This document shows positions 6,683 through 7,684 of a DNA stretch of 7,684 nucleotides, piece after piece. The DNA lies in contig JACCXL010000270.1 of NCBI GenBank assembly GCA_013697015.1, positions 1 through 7,684 of the forward strand, in the 5' to 3' direction. The stretch comes from Chthoniobacterales bacterium. Lineage in GTDB: Bacteria > Verrucomicrobiota > Verrucomicrobiia > Chthoniobacterales > UBA10450. The stretch's first letter is position 1; each line of letters opens with the position of its first letter. Under the pieces are notes generated by a model that was given only the letters and a program-made list of their open reading frames with translations, was not told the DNA's origin and did not search any database. A program made the translations under genes and the position numbers.

Positions 6683-6697
6683 CGCTTGCAGCAAGCG
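6683..6697. promoter_or_regulatory. Perfect 15-bp palindrome between the PHP gene and the tRNA
   Basis: CGCTTGC and GCAAGCG flank a single central A, giving a perfect odd palindrome in the 112-base divergent gap between the PHP start (6622) and the tRNA (6735). A weaker hairpin, GCCAC-CC-GTGGC, lies at 6647-6658. The position would suit an operator for the minus-strand block or the tRNA promoter. No convincing -35/-10 pair could be placed beside it, so the regulatory reading is inference. Confidence 0.3.
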
Positions 6698-6734
6698 ACC
6701 AGCTGCGGGACATTTTCCGCCGCGAACCGCACCT

Positions 6735-6815
6735 GCTCGGGTGGTGAAATGGCAGACACGTACGTTTGAGGGGCGTATGCCGAAAGGCATGGGGGTTCAA
6801 GTCCCCCCCCGAGCA
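6735..6815 (+). tRNA. tRNA-Leu (anticodon GAG)
   Basis: The acceptor stem GCTCGGG (6735-6741) pairs fully with CCCGAGC (6808-6814), with discriminator A at 6815. The D arm is GTG/CAC (6744-6746 with its partner before 6760). The anticodon stem TACGT/GCGTA (6761-6765, 6773-6777) encloses the loop TTGAGGG with anticodon GAG at 6768-6770. The variable arm is a 4-bp hairpin TGCC-GAAA-GGCA (6778-6789), as expected for the long-arm leucine class, and the T arm is GGGGG-TTCAAGT-CCCCC. The 3' CCA is not encoded. It would read CUC and CUU codons. A run of five T follows at 6821-6825 and may help end transcription. Confidence 0.93.
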
Positions 6816-6840
6816 CTCCGTTTTTCATAGGTTTCAGGAA

Positions 6841-6855
6841 CGATCCGGCGGATCG
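6841..6855 (+). other. Short perfect hairpin downstream of the tRNA
   Basis: CGATCC-GGC-GGATCG forms a 6-bp stem with a 3-base loop, 26 bases after the tRNA. No T run follows immediately (the nearest is TTTT about ten bases on), so it is at best a weak terminator for the tRNA transcript or a leader structure for rpe. Confidence 0.25.
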
Positions 6856-6877
6856 CAGCGCGTCCAATTTTGGGAGA

Positions 6878-6907
6878 TTGCGCGAGGTTGCCGGATCCCG
6901 ATATGAT
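6878..6907 (+). promoter_or_regulatory. Possible sigma70-type promoter for rpe
   Basis: TTGCGC (6878-6883) and TATGAT (6902-6907) are separated by 18 bases. The -10 box matches TATAAT at five of six positions; the -35 box is weak. It lies 48 bases before the rpe start codon, which suits a short 5' leader. No other candidate in the gap is better. Confidence 0.35.
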
Positions 6908-6946
6908 GAAGCGCTTGAGGCATAGCGAACTGCGGATGAAAGTCAC

Positions 6947-6952
6947 GGGAGG
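6947..6952 (+). promoter_or_regulatory. Shine-Dalgarno sequence of rpe
   Basis: GGGAGG ends three bases before the ATG at 6956. The match to the anti-Shine-Dalgarno is strong but the spacing is shorter than usual. It supports this start, which also gives the standard Rpe N terminus. Confidence 0.6.
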
Positions 6953-6955
6953 CCT

Positions 6956-7621
6956 ATGGTAAAGATCGCAGCGTCTATTCTTTCGGCAGATTTTTCCCGG
7001 CTCGGAGTGCACATAACCGAGGCCGTGGAAGGGGGAGCGGACTACATTCACGTCGATGTGATGGACGGCCACTTTGTGCCGAACATCACGATCGGACCGC
7101 TCATCGTCGAAGCCATCCGCCCGATCACATCGCTCCCGCTGGATGTGCATTTGATGATCGAAAACCCGGACCGCTACATCGCCGATTTCGCCCGGGCCGG
7201 TTCCAACATTATTACGGTCCAATGGGAAGCCTGCCCCCATTTGCACCGGGTGGTGCAGGCGATCAAAGAACTCGGGGTGAAGGCCGGGGTAGCGATTAAT
7301 CCGGCCACGCCCGTCTCGAGTCTCACGGACATTTTGCCCGACCTGGACCTGGTGTTGATCATGACCGTGAACCCGGGCTTTGGCGGGCAGACTTTTATCC
7401 CCAATTCGATTCGAAAGTTGCGCGCTCTGAAACAGATGATGGCGGAACAAGGAGCTACCTGCGAAGTGGAGGTCGACGGTGGAATCAATGCTACGACCGC
7501 GGCGGCCGCGGTCAGCGCGGGGGCCGAAGTCCTCGTAGCCGGTTCTGCCATTTTCAACAAAAAGGCCTCGGTGGCCGACAACATCGCGGGGCTGCGCAAA
7601 AGCTGCGCGGTCGTTGCTTAA
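6956..7621 (+). CDS. rpe: Ribulose-phosphate 3-epimerase
   Basis: This 221-residue TIM-barrel enzyme has the family's usual length. It interconverts ribulose-5-phosphate and xylulose-5-phosphate in the cytoplasmic pentose phosphate pathway (and the Calvin cycle where present). Signatures appear in order: IAASILSADFSRLG (4-17), the metal and catalytic segment HVDVMDGHFVPN (His32, Asp34), PLDVHLMIENP (His65), TVNPGFGGQTFIP with the phosphate-gripping Gly turn (137-149), VEVDGGIN (Asp174, the second catalytic acid) and VAGSAIF (194-200). All expected metal ligands are present. One departure: the segment usually read as TVHxEA is TVQWEA here, with Gln89 in place of His. The gene stands alone after the tRNA, with its own probable promoter and a strong ribosome site. 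Confidence 0.97.
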   Translation: MVKIAASILSADFSRLGVHITEAVEGGADYIHVDVMDGHFVPNITIGPLIVEAIRPITSLPLDVHLMIENPDRYIADFARAGSNIITVQWEACPHLHRVVQAIKELGVKAGVAINPATPVSSLTDILPDLDLVLIMTVNPGFGGQTFIPNSIRKLRALKQMMAEQGATCEVEVDGGINATTAAAAVSAGAEVLVAGSAIFNKKASVADNIAGLRKSCAVVA

Positions 7622-7623
7622 AG

Positions 7624-7663
7624 GGGCGGAGTCGCCCAACCCGCTTGCCGAAAGCCTCTTTTT
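7624..7663 (+). terminator. Possible transcription terminator after rpe
   Basis: Just after the stop, GGGCG-GAGT-CGCCC (7624-7637) forms a perfect 5-bp hairpin. A second small stem, GCTT/AAGC (7643-7646, 7652-7655), is followed by CTC and a run of five T (7659-7663). The second structure has the order of a Rho-independent terminator but its stem is short, so the call is tentative. Confidence 0.35.
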
Positions 7664-7684
7664 AGTGGGTTGTAAACCCTTCGC

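Noticed and set aside
5648..6769. 373-codon open frame on the plus strand
   Set aside because: It is antisense to the PHP and lipoprotein genes, runs into the tRNA, and its translation has no recognisable domain. The minus-strand genes have full catalytic and lipobox signatures.
6623..6790. N-terminal extension of the PHP gene to 6790
   Set aside because: The extension lies across the opposite-strand tRNA-Leu and has no PHP features; the ATG at 6622 starts 16 residues before DLHIHT, as expected.
6797..7639. 280-codon minus-strand open frame opposite rpe
   Set aside because: The plus strand encodes an unmistakable, complete Rpe; the antisense translation shows no family signature and is a by-product of codon composition.
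7636..7684. A second tRNA beginning near the right edge, suggested by GGGTTGTAAACCC
   Set aside because: The TTGTAAA loop looks like a Tyr anticodon loop, but only three stem pairs form and no D arm or acceptor sequence can be placed upstream. GGGTT-GTA-AACCC is more simply a small hairpin; the edge prevents a decision.
1..7684. Defence, CRISPR, phage, transposase or toxin-antitoxin system
   Set aside because: No such protein signatures or regularly spaced direct repeats were found. The only repeats are the two small elements listed.

Overview
The window looks like chromosomal DNA from a moderately GC-rich Gram-negative bacterium. Two predicted lipoproteins with clear lipoboxes, a ChaN-like protein and several envelope-type genes point to a cell with an outer membrane. 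The style of the two large membrane proteins and a short GC-rich palindromic repeat lodged in a gene remind me of soil Verrucomicrobiota (Chthoniobacterales-like). That placement rests on pattern memory only; no marker gene here settles it.

Layout. Bases 1-3112 (+ strand) hold two consecutive polytopic membrane proteins. The first is the 3' part of an Agl23/TIGR03663-like protein that enters from the left edge. The second is a complete 624-aa GT-C-like membrane protein of no established function, with a ~75-bp palindromic repeat inserted in frame. Bases 3044-6622 (- strand) form a compact convergent gene block, read right to left: a PHP-domain metal-dependent phosphoesterase-like protein, a small lipoprotein, a FabZ-like hotdog dehydratase, a family 2 glycosyltransferase broken by an in-frame TAA, and a ChaN-like lipoprotein. 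The last three are joined by start/stop overlaps (TAATG and ATGA), so they are very probably translated from one mRNA. A tRNA-Leu(GAG) at 6735-6815 (+) and a complete ribulose-phosphate 3-epimerase gene (rpe) at 6956-7621 (+) close the window.

How it may work together. The two left-hand membrane proteins resemble lipid-linked sugar transferases (GT-C fold). The minus-strand block combines an acyl-ACP-type dehydratase, a soluble GT2 enzyme and two lipoproteins, which suggests envelope lipid or glycan chemistry, but no pathway can be named. rpe and the tRNA are housekeeping.

Points most worth a second look are the in-frame palindromic insertion in the GT-C-like gene, the inverted arrays of a 7-bp repeat that supply the start codon of the FabZ-like gene, and the single nonsense codon that splits an otherwise intact glycosyltransferase. 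I found no defence system, CRISPR array, transposase or phage gene.
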